Shown piece after piece: positions 20,756 through 35,031 of a DNA stretch of 64,000 nucleotides (position 1 is the first letter of the stretch; every line of letters begins with the position of its first letter). The stretch lies in NCBI RefSeq assembly GCF_964019385.1, contig NC_088645.1:19652680-19716679 (forward strand), in the 5' to 3' direction. This DNA comes from Sycon ciliatum. Taxonomy: Eukaryota; Porifera; Calcarea; Leucosolenida; Sycettidae. The notes under the pieces were generated by a model. It saw only the letters and a list, made by a program, of their open reading frames with translations, did no database searches and was not told where the DNA came from. The position numbers and the translations under genes are program-made.

Positions 20756-23575
20756 TTAAATGTCCAGGGATATACCACTACAGTCAAATTTAAAACTTTT
20801 CACGTGCAAGCGATATTGCTGCTGAAATTTAGAAAGTGAATCTTGGGATGTCAGCCTTGGTGGAAGGCAGTTCCACAGCTTTCCGATCTTATGCAGAAAG
20901 AGAGAGGAAGAGATGCGGCCATGAGAATTGAAAATCAGTTTGTTTGGTCGGCGTGCGCTAGAAGAGATATTGATGTCAAAGCGGGATAGATAATTTGGGT
21001 GCCAATGGATATACTTGAACAAAACGGTGATGGAAATGTAAGTGCGTCGGAAGTGAAGGGATTCCAAATTACACAGCCTATTTAAATTATTCTTCGATTC
21101 ATAGCGATCAATATCAATCTTCGCAGACCGCAGCAGGCATCTGCAGATCTTTGCTTGTAAAATGTCAAGCGATTCTAGCTGGCTAGCAGTAAGTCTGAAG
21201 CACCAGACAGGGATAGCGTACTCTACTGTGGGTCGTACATATGACTTGTAGAGTAGGGCAATATGTGCATGCGATAGATGACGGCCCATAAAGCATAACA
21301 AATTTACACGTTGGCGAAACTTTTTGAACACAGTAGTGAAATGGTCTTGGAATTTAAGATTAGTGCTGATCTCAACGCCTAGATGGATTACGGTACTTTT
21401 AACATTGAGTGGTACGTTGTCCATTTGGACAGACGAAGAGGGTGGAGGAGCATAGTTGGAGAACATGGTGGTCTTGGCCGCAGAAAACTCCCCGTGAATG
21501 CCTCTAGCCCAGCGCTGGCAGCTTGTTAAATCCAACTGGAAATTGGCCAGATTCTCATCAACAGATAAACCGATGTTATGAGTGTTGAGCAGTGTAACAT
21601 CATCAGCAAATAGATAAGGGGCGCTGTGGGTCAATGTGTCGGGAAGGGTATTGATGTAGGCTAAAAACAGCAGGGGTGCAAGATGTGAGCCTTGAGGGAC
21701 ACCACAATTCAAAAGATATTGGGGAGAGATCGTCTCCTTAATCTTGACAGCTATCGTTCTCTGATTGAGGTAGCATTCGAACCATTTCACTGAGTTTCGA
21801 GTCATAAAAGTACTCAGCCTCTCAATCAGGGTTGGATGATGAACCTTATCGAAGGCTTTCCTGAAGTCAAGAAATGCACAATCATATCTGTTGTGTTTGT
21901 CGGAGACACGAGCCATCTGGTGAGTAAGCAGGATAAGTTGGTCCGTTGATGATCGCTGTGGAACATATGCAAATTGGGACGGTGATATTAATTTGTTGCG
22001 ATGCAGGAAGCTGCTGAGACTCAGTGCTATCCGGTATTCGAAAAGGCGACTGACGGGATGCAGCAGTGAAATAGGACGATAATTTGTTGGTGAAGAGGCA
22101 CTTCCTTTGCCTTTATATAATGGGGTAACAGAGGCCGATTTCCAGGAATTGGGGAAGCACGAAGTAGATAAGCTTAAGTTAAACAGGAATGAAAGGGATT
22201 CACACAGTAAATCTGCCATTGAGCGTAGTATCGGTATCATGTGATTTGCTGAGGTGGATTTTCGGGGGGATAGGTGTGTTAGGTCGTAATGGACTTGACC
22301 AGGACTAAATTTAGAAATGCTGTACAAAGTGGTGCAAGCACTTAATGATGGCGCTTGAGAGGGTTGTCCATTCACTGCCGGTGGCACTGAACACTGGGCT
22401 GCAAAATGTTGAGCAAGAAGATCGCATTTTTCATGCTCCGTGGTGGCGCTGGCGTCACCATCTGTAAGATCAGGGACTGACGACTTGCTGCCAGCAATGT
22501 TACAAAACTGCTTGGCCCTTTTCCACCATACATATCCACCCTTACTGCAATTCTTTGATATACTAGCAGCCTCACGGTCAAGGAAAGCGTGTCTGGCCGC
22601 TCGAAGCTTCTTTCTGTAAAAGTTCCGCGATAAGCAATAGACTGCTTTCGCCTCAATACACTGAGGGTTGCGCAGGTAGGCACGGTACAGTACATTCTGT
22701 CTCCGCTTCAGTTTGTGTAGATTTGGCGTGTACCAGCTCTGCTTTCGACGCTTCTGTTGACTGGTCAAGATAGAGGATCTGTCTACTAGATTCTGAAAAT
22801 GAGATTCCCACGCTTTCCAAGCTGAATCCACAAGTTCAGTCCCCATTACGCGCTCAAGAAACGGTTCCTGTTCTATTAGTATGCGCAGTCTGGCGAAATC
22901 CGTTGTTCTGCGTAGTCCACATTCTCGACGCTGGGTTGGTGTGCACAGAGATAGCGAGGCAATGACAGGACAATGATCAGATAAGGACTCAAGTGTGTGT
23001 GTAGAGTATATCATGTCTGGTATGTTGGTTGCTATGATGTCGAGCAACGGGTTTTGACCGCTTCTAAGATTAGGTCGTGTACCAGTCCCTTCATTCATCA
23101 CATTGAAACCGAACTTCACGAAAGCCGACTGCAGAGCCCTACCATTGCAGTCTGTGGTGTCAGTGTCTTTTCAGGCTCGGTTCTTGGCATTGAAGTCGCC
23201 TACAATTACGCTATTGTGTTGGTCAAACAGATCAGAGGGCTGATCGAGCGTAGATATTAAAGAACTTATAGGTTGTCTTGGGGGCCGGTACCAAACAGAT
23301 AAGAAAACAGGTCGGCTTGGATGCTTGATCTCAACAGTCATCATTTCGCAGCTACCATACGTAAATTCTGGGTGAAAATCGCAGCTCAAGTGGTTTTTAA
23401 CATAGATTGCTTCGCCACCCCCACCAAGCTGTGACCATGGTAGGGATGTACTGCTTCTGTCCTTTCGGTATAGTTTATAACCTGGTATGGTTACAACATT
23501 ATCAGGAATGGCGGGATTTAGCCACGTTTCTGTTAGACAAAGAATATCCAGAGATTCTTGTGTCAATAGGTTCAA
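20756..23575 (-). pseudogene. LINE pol: endonuclease plus reverse transcriptase
   Basis: The first frame (23575-23171) holds the endonuclease: LCLTETWLNPAIPD, GYKLYRKDRSS, VWYRPPRQP and VGDFNAKN. The second (23119-20756, 787 codons) continues with LLDIIATN and SDHCPVIASLSL, the end of the APE-type nuclease. The RT follows: NYRPISLLHPVSRLFEY, QFAYVPQRSSTDQL, CAFLDFRKAFDKVHH (catalytic Asp), CGVPQGSHLAPLLFLAYIN and YLFADDVTLLN (FADD box). The thumb has LGVEISTNLKF and VRPTVEYAIPVW. A single frameshift between 23119 and 23171 separates the two. It would nick target DNA and copy element RNA. Confidence 0.88.
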
Positions 23576-23659
23576 TACTTCCGCTTGTTTACTCAGGAGA
23601 CTACAACAGTTGGAAATACATATTCGGCATGCTTTTTGCTTCGGAGATCCCCGGGGTTC

Positions 23660-24070
23660 CTATGCCGAGTTGGTCTGCAGTAACCTCTGAATTTCTGCAT
23701 CTGAAGCTGTTTTACCTTCGACAAGTATGCTGTCAAGTGGAAGGGAGCATTTGACACCATTGGCGCGGAGTTTCTTGAATGTTGGTAGGGTACGGCGTCG
23801 AGTTTCCTGTTGCTTTCTTGTCAGGTCATGATTAACGTATACGTTATGTGCACCATGCTTCAGGCCAAAACGATTTTTCATGAGGTACGCCTTCGTATCT
23901 GCATTGGTTTTTACGTGAATTAACCTTGGTTTGTCCCCAGATGGCTTGCCAATTCACTTTACCTCGATTGTGGCAGGGTTGATTTCAGGTACCAAAGTAC
24001 GAATGAGTTGTGGGAGATTTTCGTTGTCCACCTCTGGGAGACCCGAGATGATGGCGTTGAGGGATCCCGG
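23660..24070 (-). pseudogene. LINE ORF1 C-terminal fragment
   Basis: The frame reads LNAIISGLPEVDNENLPQ, then an in-frame TGA near 23955, then KPRLIHVKTNADTKAYLMKN and further basic and helical sequence to a stop at 23660. It resembles the C-terminal domain of CR1/L2 ORF1 nucleic-acid-binding proteins. The N-terminus is absent because the copy is 5'-truncated near 24075. Confidence 0.65.
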
Positions 24071-24075
24071 CAGCA

Positions 24076-24884
24076 CACATACACAGTCATGACTGAACCA
24101 GGTACATGTAGTAGAGAAGAGAACAAGACCACATGTACTACAAGTACACGCCTGGGAAATTTGAAACTACTTAGCTAGCTCAATACGGTTTCGGCAAAAA
24201 CTGCTATATTTCTCGCCGACAAGGGCTTCCCTGGCGATATAGTCTTGATCCGAGGCAATGTTTCGGTGTGTGGGGGCATTGACTGCCCTCAGTTTCGAGG
24301 AAAGCTCCAAGCGATAATTATTTTCTTCGCTTTCTTGCCAGAGTTCTCAAGACCAACACAACACAATTCGTCGTCAAAAAGTACTCAGCGTAGATTTCGT
24401 GCCCAATTCCACCACAACAAATTTACGCTGACCTCTAGCTCTCGCCACCAATTGAACCCACTGATACATACATCTACACGAGCAATAGTTCGAGTCAAAA
24501 GAAGGACAACTTCGCAATGAGCATACTTTCTTAGGGTAATATTATACATGTACATGTATAATTTTGGTGGTGACAGTCAATTTTTTCTTTAGACTTTCCC
24601 CTTTCCATTCCCCCAACTTATGAGTACATGTATACTCAGTACTCGTAATTATAACACCATCGAGATGACAAATTGACCAGCAGAAAGACATGAAATTGCT
24701 TCCTTTTCCTACAAGGGTATTCTCTTACTATTTGGGATGCTTTACTGTTTTCCGTGACACGAAAGCAGCAAAGCATCCCAACTTGTATGAGCATGCATGT
24801 GTACATAAAGGAAGCCTTTGTTGCCAGCAAACACTGGCTGCGGACATGAACATTATCACGGCGAACAGAGCATTGGTACAAACA
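24076..24884. other. Stretch without a recognised gene
   Basis: Contains a SINE tail fragment (GGTGACAGTCAATTTTTTC, from about 24568). Other ORFs are short and domain-free. Confidence 0.45.
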
Positions 24885-25610
<726 letters not shown>

Positions 25611-25944
25611 AGACACACAATGGGACCAGAGCATGAAAAGGCATCAGCTGAGGAAACCAAGAAATTGTAAGGTTCAAGCAGTGCATGGTTATGTTCTTTC
25701 AGGGTAAACAAGGCCAAAAAGAGAAGAGCAGAGCTGGGAGAAATGCAAATTGGGAAAACCAAAAGCAGAGACAGGTTCACATTATGACTGCAAGTGATGT
25801 TCAGCATCTGGCCACTGAAGTACTGGTAAGCATCACTTGATTTGTGACTCTTCCAAAGCACACCAGACGAGTTGACTAAGTAAAATGACAAAATTGCTGC
25901 AACCTTAGCAGTAGGAGTACTTTCTTGATTGAATACCTGTGCCA

Positions 25945-26910
25945 CTAGAGTCTGGCACCAACCTGGCATCTTACAACATCTGGAAGGTTAAGCCAGTCAG
26001 CCACGGCCGAAATCTCATCAGTGGTACCCTGCACTCCCGGGTGGTGCATCATTGTTGCTACAAGGTAATCTGCTGCTGGATTGGGATTATCCCGACAGTC
26101 AATCAGATAATGGAAGCTAGTTGAAGCGCTTTCGTGCTTGGGAGCATGTTTCAAAAACCTCTTCTTGGCTTCTTTGTCAGGATGATAAGATATCTGACTG
26201 GGCACTAGCGGCAGAGTGAAGCTCAACAGGTGAACGCATCAGCTGAACGTATACAATAAAGTAGGGAGACAGCTTTGTGGACAGTTGCTGTTTGCTGCTG
26301 TGATACTATTCCACACATTCTGGGGTTCTATCACCATCTGTCGAAGTGGGCAAAGAAGGGTTGGGGTGGATCGCTCCGTGAGACCATTTGACAGCGGATA
26401 ATAAGCACTGCAGCTTTTTGTTCTACCTCCATGTCCTTGCACAGCAGCTAGTTCCCGTTGCTCACAAACTCTCAGCAATGCTCTCTGGTACTGTAATGGT
26501 GTCGCGACAGCCAAACCTCGAAACAACGCACTGAATGAGTGCAATGCAGACACGGTTGATGTACACTTATCTGGGATTGTCTTGGTTTCGGTCCTCCAGC
26601 ACAGATACTTGGTGAACACCACGATGTACTGTTGGCCATCTGGTGTCAACTCCAGTATGCCAGCAAGATCCATACCCCACGCTTCGCATGTACATGTAGA
26701 AACTTTCCCCACAGCACAGCATCATACATTAATTTTCTTCCCACCAGTAACGCTCTTATTGAAAGTGGCCGCCTCCTGCTAGATTATAACCACGAGCAGC
26801 ACGCACAATACGGTCTTTGTCTCGTTCCTTTGGGACGTCTCGCATTGAGTTTGGACGCCGCTTCGTTGGTGAGTGAAACAGCTTCCCATCCTGAACTAAG
26901 ATAGTGTCAA
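25945..26910 (-). pseudogene. Ty3/gypsy-type integrase remnant
   Basis: The minus strand at 26712-26239 reads GMDLAGILELTPDGQQYIVV and then SAYYPLSNGLTERSTPTLL, matching the DDE integrase core (first Asp in GMDL; the SAYHPQTNG-like glutamate region). Frameshifts between these blocks disrupt the second Asp. Upstream at 26900-26700 there is a degraded zinc-binding-like region. Downstream (26226-25945) an open frame may be the C-terminal part but has no diagnostic motif. It is not functional. Confidence 0.65.
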
Positions 26911-27284
26911 ACTCCTTCCTGAAGTTCTACTTCAAGTTTTTTGCTTCTCCGTTCTACCTTGTCGTCCATATCGGCAATGGATCTGGGGTAGGCGCCAGTG
27001 TTTTTGCAATGGCCTATTGCCTCATACGTTTCTAGGTCCAAGGCAGAACTACAATGCAGAGAAGGAAGAAACGAGCTGAAAGTAAACGTCACTCGAACTA
27101 AAATGATCTGAAAACGAAAGCCACAAAGGACAAGGAAATCTGGAAGGAACTTTACTTTAAAAATTCAAATGCACGTGTGAATGAGTAGTAAAATACCGGT
27201 AGTTTACTACTCCCTCCTACAGATAGCTCGGCCCTGAGCCTTCTCTTTGACTGGCGAGGGGGACATCCACTACATAGCCATTTT

Positions 27285-27420
27285 CCGGGGGGGGAAGTGC
27301 GACGTAGTACTCTTCCCGGGGAGTCAACCTGCTATATAGTACTCTTCCCCAGGCGGTCAATGTACGATATAGCAGATTGCCCGGGGGGACAAATTCTGGG
27401 GGGGGGGGGACTGTACTCTG
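27285..27420 (+). repeat. Degenerate G-rich tandem repeat
   Basis: About three copies of a 40-45-bp unit with ATATAG.A...TTCCCCGGGG-like segments and G-runs up to nine, ending in a nine-G run at 27402-27410. Confidence 0.6.
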
Positions 27421-27960
27421 TTACACCCATACCAGGTGTGTAGCCCCTGGCAAGGCTCTCCCACAGATTCCAGTACAACGGCCACGGCCAAGTGTCCCAC
27501 TGAGATGCGGTCGCTTGCCCGGACCGCTGGGACTCGGACACCTACGAAGAGCAGTCTGTGACGTTAATTTTTTTATGAAAGAACATCCGCAAAAATAGAT
27601 AAGCTTGTCTCTTTAGCCTTTCGCGTGTGAGTTACGAAGTCTGAAGAAAATGTTGAACGGTCTCTGCTGGGATGAAAACTTCACCACAGCTCAGTGGTTG
27701 GAGCATCGCTGGCTACAAGTACAAGCGAGGGTCCCTGGTCCGAGGCGAGGTAGGGACAGTCATTTTTTTTTTAGACTTTTCCCGTTTGTGTCTTTCTCTC
27801 AAACCTGTGAATATTATATGACTCGGGGCTCCCCGAGTGCTAGTTTGTACGTGAAGTGTGTTGGTACAGTGAGGGCTGCGTCCCACCCGCCTGGGTGGGT
27901 TCACAGAATATGTGAGTTACGAAGTCTGAATAAAATGGCCCAGAATCTGCGAAAAACAGG
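27421..27960. mobile_element. tRNA-derived SINE copy (b), with an inverted partner segment
   Basis: 27421-27545 is an inverted copy of the segment at 19030-19140. From 27600 the + strand carries the tRNA-like body with a box A-like CAGCTCAGTGGTTGGAGC near 27689. The box B region (GTCCCTGGTCCGAGG) is mutated. The 3' domain with GGGGCTCCCCGAGTGCTAG and GGTTCACAGAATATGTGAGT follows. Confidence 0.7.
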
Positions 27961-28700
27961 CTTTGGGTGAAAATCATTTTTTGGAGAAAAATGATGTTTT
28001 GTAAAAAGGTTGTGTCGCGTGAACGATCGAGTGCAGTGAAGTGGAACCAAAGTAAATCCCGCTTGTTTGAAGAAGTAGCAGTCATGACAGGAAGTGTGTC
28101 ACCAGTCAGGGAAGTCAAAGGGCTTCCGGTAGAATATTCCCTGCTACTCCTTTAGTCACAACGAAGAGTTTTTGAGCTGATCGAACGGATTCAATCTCCT
28201 ACACTCAGGGATGACGAAATTTCTGCTCTAGCTGCTGCTTGCGGAAAATGTTGACGAACTCGTCTCCAGTTAGAGTCGTGATGGCGATAGCGAGAAGAAC
28301 CTGGAGGATGTCGATCCAGCCAATCGAAGTACGGAGGTACTAGCTGTTTCTGGGCCTCACGCAAAGGTAACACGCGCAGCAGAGCTCATACGTTTGCAGC
28401 AAGTTCACGAGGAAAAGGCATGCTACTGAATGCCAGGCGAATAAGTGAGCAGATCGAGAGGCCCCCACTCGAGACTTTCCTCGATGGACAGCTAGCTGCA
28501 AGGGATTGTACGGCGTGCTGATATTTCACTTGCTGTTCAGCACCAAGCAGATACTGCAGCCCGCCAGCACACTATGCGCTTACTATGAACAGTGGAACAG
28601 TTTGAAAGGCTGTGTTCTTGCTTGTTTCTGAACAGTTGCACTAGATTCACCTTTCAAAAGGTGCCATCTCAACTGGAGTCGGGTTTCCTTGTGGTGTGTA
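27961..28700. other. Stretch without a recognised gene
   Basis: Some reading frames are open for 60 codons but none has a recognised motif. The 3' side may be the eroded upstream part of the LINE that follows. Confidence 0.4.
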
Positions 28701-28710
28701 GCGCCAGAGC

Positions 28711-31080
<2,370 letters not shown>

Positions 31081-31459
31081 TATTCAGCCCCAGAAGGTGC
31101 TGGGTGAGGAGCAAACAAAATGCAAAACTGTGCATGGCCACTACAGCCTGGAGCACCAAGGGGCCACAACAAGCCTGCCCCTCCCCCATGCCTACCGCCT
31201 ACGTTGCCATGTCACCTAAACAAAAATCATCCATGTCTCTTCCTTTAGTCTGGTGGATCTCTCTTCGTTTCTTTCCAGTGATAACAATTTTGTGTTAAAA
31301 ACATTTTTTTAACACAATACCCTGGTGTGTTTGAGATACTTTTAATACCACTATGAGTCGACCCACACCTGTAATCTTTTGTTTCCTGACCTCCCATGCA
31401 CAGTAGAAGCTGAAAATGGGGAAAAGTCATTTTGTAAAATTTCACCCTAAGCCTAGTTT
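31081..31459. other. Unassigned spacer
   Basis: Non-coding; no recognisable feature. Confidence 0.4.
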
Positions 31460-31965
31460 TCGCAGATTCTGGGCCAAATGTTGAACGGTCTCTGTTGAGA
31501 TGAACACTACGCCATAGCTCAGTGGTTAAAGCATCGCTGGTTACAAGCGAGGGTCCCTGGTTTGAGTCCTGGTGGTGATAGTCATTTTTTTCTTCAGACT
31601 TTCCCGTTTGTGTCTTTCCCTCAAACATGTGGGTATGTTAGGACTTGGGGCTCCCCGCGTGATAGTTTGTATGTGAAGTGTTTGGGTACAGTGAGGGATG
31701 CGTCTAACCCGCCCAGGAAGTGTGACTTACGAAGTCTGAAGAAAATGCTGAACGGTCTCTGCTGGGATCACGACTACACCACAGCTCAGTGGTTAAAGCA
31801 TTGCTGGCTACAAGCGAGGGCCACTGGTTCGAGTCCTGGTGGGGACAGTCAATTTTTTCCTTCAGACTTTTCCCGTTTGTTTTTCCCTCAAACCTGCTGA
31901 AGTACCGGTATGAATATTTCATGACTTGGGGCTCCCTGCGTGCTAGTTTGTACATTAATTAAGTT
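31460..31965 (+). mobile_element. tRNA-derived SINE, two tandem units (c, d)
   Basis: Two units follow each other, their box A motifs 267 bp apart (TAGCTCAGTGGTTAAAGC at 31515 and CAGCTCAGTGGTTAAAGC at 31782). Each has a box B (GGTTTGAGTCC or GGTTCGAGTCC), then GACAGTCAATTTTTTCCTTC-like and GGGGCTCCC.GCGTG.TAGTT. Box A, box B and their spacing are those of an RNA polymerase III internal promoter. Confidence 0.85.
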
Positions 31966-32169
31966 TACCACCCACACGCACATCAAGCAAGTGGAAGTTG
32001 GGATTGCCGAGCTGATGCGGCTGGATCATATCAAGTGTTTTGTAACAGAATTTGTAATCTGCGAATTGTTTGCAACAATGCATTTATACCAGGCGGCCCC
32101 GCAAAGCGGGATTGTAGAAAATTCTGTTACAATGCTGGTAGATGGCAGGCAGTGCAAGAGATTAAGGCC

Positions 32170-32520
32170 CATGATCCTAACTAATGCTGCTGTGCCCTTG
32201 TGGGGCACGGCTGTGCGCAGCTCAGGTAGTCAAAAGACTGCTGGGACCGGACGGTCCTGCTGTATGCTGGGGCCAATTGGCCCGGCTGCTGGACACAATG
32301 TGTCTATGCTGGGACCAGCTGGTCCGGCTGGGACCATGTGGTCCTAACTAATGCTGCTGTGCCCATGTGGGGCACGGCTGTGCGCAGGTAGTCAAATGAC
32401 TACTGGGACCGGACGGTCCTGCTGTATGCTGGGGCCAATTGGCCCGGCTGCTGGACACAATGTGTCTATGCTGGGACCAGCTGGTCCTGCTGGGACCATG
32501 TGGTCCTGCTGCTGGGCAGC
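32170..32520 (+). repeat. About 165-bp tandem repeat x2 built of small palindromes
   Basis: Two copies (about 32176-32345 and 32346-32512) contain a run of short inverted repeats: GGACCGGACGGTCC, GGGGCCAATTGGCCC, GACACAATGTGTC, GGACCAGCTGGTCC and GGACCATGTGGTCC, separated by TGCTGTATGCT- or TGCTGCT-like spacers. A reading frame across it gives a pseudo-collagen GPAGPAG pattern, but this is a by-product. Confidence 0.85.
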
Positions 32521-32879
32521 GCGTGCCGCCAGTGCTTGAAAGCTAATGCAGAGAATTGTTCCAAAATGCATGCAGCTGAGGGGCTTTGCTTGCTTCCCCC
32601 CTTTCTGGAGGCGCTAGAACTTAGAAGTGGGCTGTGGTGGGCGGAAAAAAAATTCGCACAACACTGCTGATATTGCAAGCCAAGGTGCTCAAACAAATTT
32701 GTTTGCATAGAAAGGTCTCGCTGCTGTTCTTTGCCAGCAAGGCTGCGAGTCCCACGCTTGCGCATGTGCCATTTTCCCACGCTTCGGGACGATGTACGAT
32801 GACAGCCGGCTTTGCGGACTGCCTGCGAGGTGCTGGCCGCGAGTGTTTCTGTGGCATGATAACTTTGGTTGGCCCGTTG

Positions 32880-33125
32880 CAAACCTACATGTGTGTGTAC
32901 AGTGAGGGTTGCATCCCACCCGCCTGTGTGGATTCACAGGAAGTGTGAGTTACGAAGTCTGAAGAATATGTTGAACGGTCTCTGCTGGGATGACGACTAC
33001 ACCGTAGCTCAGTGGTTAGAGCATCGCTGGCTACAAGCGAGGGTCCCTTTTTAAAATCCTGGTGGTGACAGTCAATTTTGTCTTCAGACTTTTCCCGTTT
33101 GTATCTTTCCCTCAAACCTGTGATT
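32880..33125 (+). mobile_element. tRNA-derived SINE copy (e)
   Basis: Starts near GTACAGTGAGGGTTGC and has TAGCTCAGTGGTTAGAGC at 33006. The box B region is degraded (TTTTTAAAATCCTGG). The tail GACAGTCAATTTTGTCTTCAG is intact. Confidence 0.75.
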
Positions 33126-33129
33126 ATTA

Positions 33130-33322
33130 GGAAATTGGAAGCCACATGCCACGTAATGCTCTTTTCTCTCCGAAACTGAACACTTGCAAGGTAGATATGA
33201 AATAAAGAAAAGGTCATCAATCACACCACCGGGACTCGAACCATAATTATTTCAAATCTGGATTGCAAGTGTTGAGTTTCGAAGACAAAATAGCAGAACG
33301 TGGCATGTGGCCTCTAATTTCC
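33130..33322. mobile_element. 193-bp fold-back MITE flanked by TA
   Basis: Arms of about 80 bp begin GGAAATT.GA.GCCACATGC and are inverted at the other end. TA dinucleotides flank it (33128-33129 and 33323-33324). The middle carries CCGGGACTCGAACC, a tRNA T-arm-like box B on the minus strand. Confidence 0.75.
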
Positions 33323-33834
33323 TACCACTTTCAAATTCACCGTAAAGGCCAACTTTGAAATTGCAATTATTATTTACCACAAGTTATCCGTCATGTGTCA
33401 CACTTCTTTGGATTTTTAACCTTTGTTTTTCCCTTGATCTCTTTAGTTCCGTATTTCCACTGATGATCGGAGCGTGAAAATCGATTTTGGAAACACACAA
33501 AACCAAACCTTGAACAAATTGTCATGTTGCGTGGTGATGTCTGCGGCATTCATACTTTTCATACTTCTTGAAGTAGCTATTATTAAACTTTTATCTCCAC
33601 GTAGATTATTTGTCAATTATTATTTATTCATATTTTAATACTAATAGGGCATTCCCCACAGACACAAGGTCTTCTTACGGGGTACCCTGGCGATGGCGAT
33701 CCAGCAGTGTGGATTTCAGATGGAGCGCTATTCCATCTGTCTGCAGCCAAATAAGCAAGGGAAAACAGACCGTAGCGTGAATAAACTCGGGGTAGACCAA
33801 GACCATTGGAGGAGTGAAGGCGGGTAAAAAAAGT
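33323..33834. other. Stretch without a recognised gene
   Basis: AT-rich non-coding sequence. Nothing is supported. Confidence 0.4.
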
Positions 33835-33990
33835 TATTATCGTGTCCGTTCCCGAAGGGAACTCACGACGGCCGCTACCACCCGGTAAACCCTAGCGACA
33901 GATGCAGCGCCTATGAACCAGGTACCTCTCGTATCTCAATCATGGTTTTTGACCATCCCACTGTGCCTGCCTGGGGAAAGGGTGGGGGCT
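33835..33990 (+). repeat. Structured repeat, copy 2
   Basis: Has GTGTCCGTTCCCGAAGGGAA and CGACGGCCGCTA...TAGCG segments that can form nested stems, then CCAGGTACCTCTCG...CACTGTGCCTGCCTGG. The same order is found at 47.3-47.6 kb. Confidence 0.7.
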
Positions 33991-35031
33991 AACATTGCAA
34001 AGTGTTAGCTGATGTGTCAACCGTCGGCGGTGCTCCTCAATCAATCATAGACATCTGTACTTGGTATCTGTGTGCTTATTCATCGTACAGTAAAACCCGG
34101 TCTAAGCAACCTTTGGTTCTAGTACTAATACTTATATATTTCTTTCCCTGCCAGTTCTATCATTATATCCATTACAACACTCCGGGGGTCTGGATAATGC
34201 AGAGCACTCAAATCTTATAGGACAAATCAAAATATGACATGTTCTGTCCAAACCACCTTGGTCTATAAGTGACTCAACACGACTGATCAAACAGCTTGGG
34301 CCTGTGTTCCCAAAATAAGTTCAAGAAAATCGGCAACACAAATTGAATGCAGACAAGAATCCGTAGCAACAGTGGCACAGGAGGGGGGGGGGGGGGGGAG
34401 AGCGAGAAATGGCAACTAATCTCGCGATATGTGGGCTTCCGACACTGCCAGAGTGTTCGCAAACAGACGAACATAGCTCCAGCTACAGGAGCAGGAAACA
34501 CATAATTATTTGGATAGTAGTTGGCCTCAGCCAGACCTGACACTGGTGGGACTGAAGAAGACCCCACGAACTTTTTCTGCAGTACATGCAACAAGCCAGT
34601 AGGATTCTGTTATGCATCCGTTCACAATTAACTATCCCGTTTTCCGCCTACACCGTGATTCCGTTCCTAAAATTTTTGAACAGATGATCACAACTGTTCT
34701 ACCATGTCTCATCGTCTGTCTAATTCACTTGCGTTTCGATCAAAACCAGGCCAGGTGTTGGAAAGGCGATCATATAGCATACAAGTTTTCCAGAAAATGA
34801 AGCTAACGCATAATTATCGTCTTCAGTTGCAACCACCGTGAGAGCAATTGTTACCAAGTGGAGTTTGTACTGGTAGCTTGGACGAATGGTAAAGAAACGT
34901 ATAAACGGTTTCTGAGGAAAGCAGTCCTACACAGCCACGATAGTGGAGGCACAACGTGATCACTCTCTGCACGACTATTGTCCTTATAATAGCACTTTGC
35001 TTTGTACTCGACGTAACTAACGTGAGGGAAT
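33991..35031. other. Upstream flank of gene 2, no gene recognised
   Basis: Includes an imperfect G-run at 34383-34399. Short ORFs have no domain. The gene 2 promoter should lie here but no core element can be supported. Confidence 0.45.

Larger units (their letters stand above)
20590..24075 (-). mobile_element. CR1/Jockey-like LINE with APE endonuclease, 5'-truncated
   Basis: On the minus strand: the end of ORF1 (24070-23660), an apurinic-type endonuclease, reverse transcriptase and a C-terminal domain, ending in TTTAATAAAGATTATTATTG near 20600. EN plus RT in one ORF and a short-repeat tail fit the Jockey superclade. One frameshift in pol (23119-23171) and a stop in ORF1 make it defective, yet it is the best preserved LINE in the window. 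Confidence 0.85.

Noticed and set aside
31500-31590. Functional tRNA gene
   Set aside because: Box A and box B are present, but the copy continues into a repeated 3' domain, recurs several times and forms no convincing cloverleaf. It is a SINE.
32210-32539. Collagen-like GPAGPAG reading frame
   Set aside because: It arises from the GGACC-palindrome tandem repeat, has no sustained Gly-X-Y run and is not part of a gene model.
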